A DNA stretch of 13,149 nucleotides. Source: CAYOEZ01 sp964402955 (lineage in GTDB: Bacteria; Chloroflexota; DTOL01; DAOUCN01). Shown in pieces: positions 11,840 to 13,149 of the stretch (position 1 is its first letter; each line of letters opens with the position of its first letter). The translations under genes were made by a program, and so were the position numbers. The notes below the pieces were generated by a model. It was given only the letters and a program-made list of their open reading frames with translations. It was not told where the DNA came from and did no database searches. The stretch lies in contig CAYOEZ010000132.1 in the NCBI GenBank assembly GCA_964402955.1, forward strand, positions 1-13,149, read 5' to 3'.

Positions 11840-13149
11840 ATGCGGCTTCTACGCGGCCTGCGCGCCCAGATACTCATCTGGACGATTCTACCCCTTATCC
11901 TTATCCTGATCGCGGTTTCCTTCGGCAGCATCGCTCTGCACCAGAACAACATGCGCACGATGGTTGCCGAACGCAACACGCGCCTGGCCAGCGTTGCCGC
12001 GCGCGAACTGAGCGACAGCCTCGACCATCACCTGACTATTCTTCAATCCATCGCTGCCCGCGCTGCCACAGCTCCCAGCGCCACCCTTCCGCCATTCGAT
12101 CAGTCGCTCTTGAGCGGATTCGACCATGGTCTCGGCCTCTTCGATACGCAAGGTAACCTGCTGGCGCAATCAGTCTCGCCAGCTTTCGATGTGCAAGCGC
12201 TGTCGCTAGCCAGGGATGCTCTAGCCACCGCACTATCCCAGCCGGGCGAGCCGGTGTTTGCCACTCTGCCCGGCGCCAATGGTCCAGCGCTCCTGATAAC
12301 GGTTGCCGACGTCACGGGCAAGGTGGTGGTCGCCGGATCCTCATCCGCCGATGCCCTGCACATCCCCAACCTGCTTGCCCAACTGCAAACCAGCCCACGC
12401 GCCGTGAGCTATATCCTGGATGCAAACGGGCGCGTGCTTTACAGCTCGGACCTCACTGAGGCCAGACATGGTCTGCGTGAGCAAATCGATCTGGGGCCGG
12501 TGCAACGCGGCACGGGGGGAGCGGCTTTCCGTATCCCCGCAGGCGGGGGCGATGAGCATGTCATCTCCTACGCCTCAGTGACTGCTGGAGACTGGGGTGT
12601 TGTGATCGACGAGCCGTGGGAAGATGTCATCGTTCCGATCTTGCAGTATACCCTGTTTGCCCCCTTACTCGTGCTTATCGCTGCCGTTGTATCTCTGGCA
12701 GCCGTCTACTTCGGTCTCAGGCGTGTGATCGGGCCGCTGCAGGTTCTTGGCTACCGTTCGAGCCGGGTGGCCTGGGGAGACTTCGATGCCATCCGCCAGC
12801 CGGTGGGAGGCATCGGTGAGATCGGTGAGTTGCAGCGGACGCTGCAACTGATGGCAGAACAGATCAAACGCTACCAGGCCGGCATGCAAGACTACATCGC
12901 TGCCCTGACACAGGGTCAGGAGGAGGAACGGCGCCGCCTGGCCCGTGACCTGCACGACGACACGGTGCAGAACCTGGTGGCGCTGTCGCAGCGGGTCAAG
13001 ATGGTGGAATTGGACCTACAGGACGCGACAGCCGTGCCCGACCCGGATAAGCTGCGCCATGCGCAGGCGCGCGTGAGCGAGCTGACCACTATGGCCGGCC
13101 AGACGCTGCAAAGCTTACGCCAGATCATTCGCGCCTTGCGCCCGGTCTT
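11840..13149 (+). CDS. Cache-HAMP-HisKA_3 sensor histidine kinase (3' partial)
   Basis: The reading frame is open from ATG 11840 to the window end (436 codons seen), so the ATPase domain is cut off. TM1 (about 12-32), a large extracytoplasmic region (about 34-265) and TM2 (about 268-291) are followed by a HAMP linker (about 292-345). The HisKA_3 dimerisation segment comes next, with EEERRRLARDLHDDTVQ and phospho-acceptor His372. The sensor region looks like a double Cache domain: FDTQGNLLAQSV and YILDANGRVLYSS are typical paired PAS-like strands, and WGVVIDEPWEDV precedes TM2 as in Cache kinases. Such domains sense small external molecules. ATG 11825 in the same frame, overlapping the regulator, is an alternative start; neither has an ideal ribosome site. 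It should phosphorylate the adjacent regulator. The ligand is unknown. Confidence 0.92.
   Translation, partial: MRLLRGLRAQILIWTILPLILILIAVSFGSIALHQNNMRTMVAERNTRLASVAARELSDSLDHHLTILQSIAARAATAPSATLPPFDQSLLSGFDHGLGLFDTQGNLLAQSVSPAFDVQALSLARDALATALSQPGEPVFATLPGANGPALLITVADVTGKVVVAGSSSADALHIPNLLAQLQTSPRAVSYILDANGRVLYSSDLTEARHGLREQIDLGPVQRGTGGAAFRIPAGGGDEHVISYASVTAGDWGVVIDEPWEDVIVPILQYTLFAPLLVLIAAVVSLAAVYFGLRRVIGPLQVLGYRSSRVAWGDFDAIRQPVGGIGEIGELQRTLQLMAEQIKRYQAGMQDYIAALTQGQEEERRRLARDLHDDTVQNLVALSQRVKMVELDLQDATAVPDPDKLRHAQARVSELTTMAGQTLQSLRQIIRALRPV

Overview
The window is about 13.1 kb of moderately high-GC bacterial DNA with tightly packed operons. Gene content and style suggest a member of the Chloroflexota (Anaerolineae/Caldilineae-like). 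The clues are lipoproteins with Thr-Pro linkers, a MacA-type adaptor with separately encoded ATPase and permease, an MGH1/GH63-type glucosidase remnant, CuA-type cupredoxins, and a PCYCGC lipoprotein. This assignment is inference from gene content; no rRNA or other marker gene is present.

Layout. (1) 1-340: non-coding leader, perhaps with the last codons of an upstream gene. (2) 341-4367, plus strand: a four-gene MacAB-type export operon made of an adaptor, an ABC ATPase, a MacB/FtsX permease and a small lipoprotein. It is closed by a perfect 14-bp hairpin at 4439-4468, which directly follows a CGCAGAG-type dispersed repeat. (3) 4475-5671: a gene graveyard holding the C-terminal end of a redoxin (plus strand), the C-terminal end of a glucosidase (minus strand), and about 330 bp with no recognisable gene. 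(4) 5672-10984, minus strand: a six-gene extracytoplasmic redox and copper module. In transcription order it encodes a Met/Gly-rich PepSY-like secreted protein, a PCYCGC lipoprotein, a CuA-type cupredoxin, a NosR/NapH-like membrane polyferredoxin, a SurA-N/TlpA thioredoxin fusion, and a CuA-cytochrome c fusion. (5) 11149-13149, plus strand and divergent from (4): a NarL/LuxR-type response regulator and a Cache-HAMP-HisKA_3 sensor kinase that runs off the window end.

How the parts may work together. Region 4 looks like an electron-transfer or copper-handling system outside the cytoplasmic membrane. It has two different proteins with complete CuA ligand sets (His, CxxxCxxxHxxM) but no cytochrome oxidase subunit I and no NosZ in the window. 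TlpA-type thioredoxins are known to keep CuA cysteines reduced for metal loading, and Met-rich and Cys-rich proteins commonly bind copper, so the module is chemically coherent. Its terminal electron acceptor is not visible. The divergent two-component system and an inverted repeat in the shared intergenic region suggest that the module is controlled by an external signal. I consider region 4 the best candidate here for an undescribed system.
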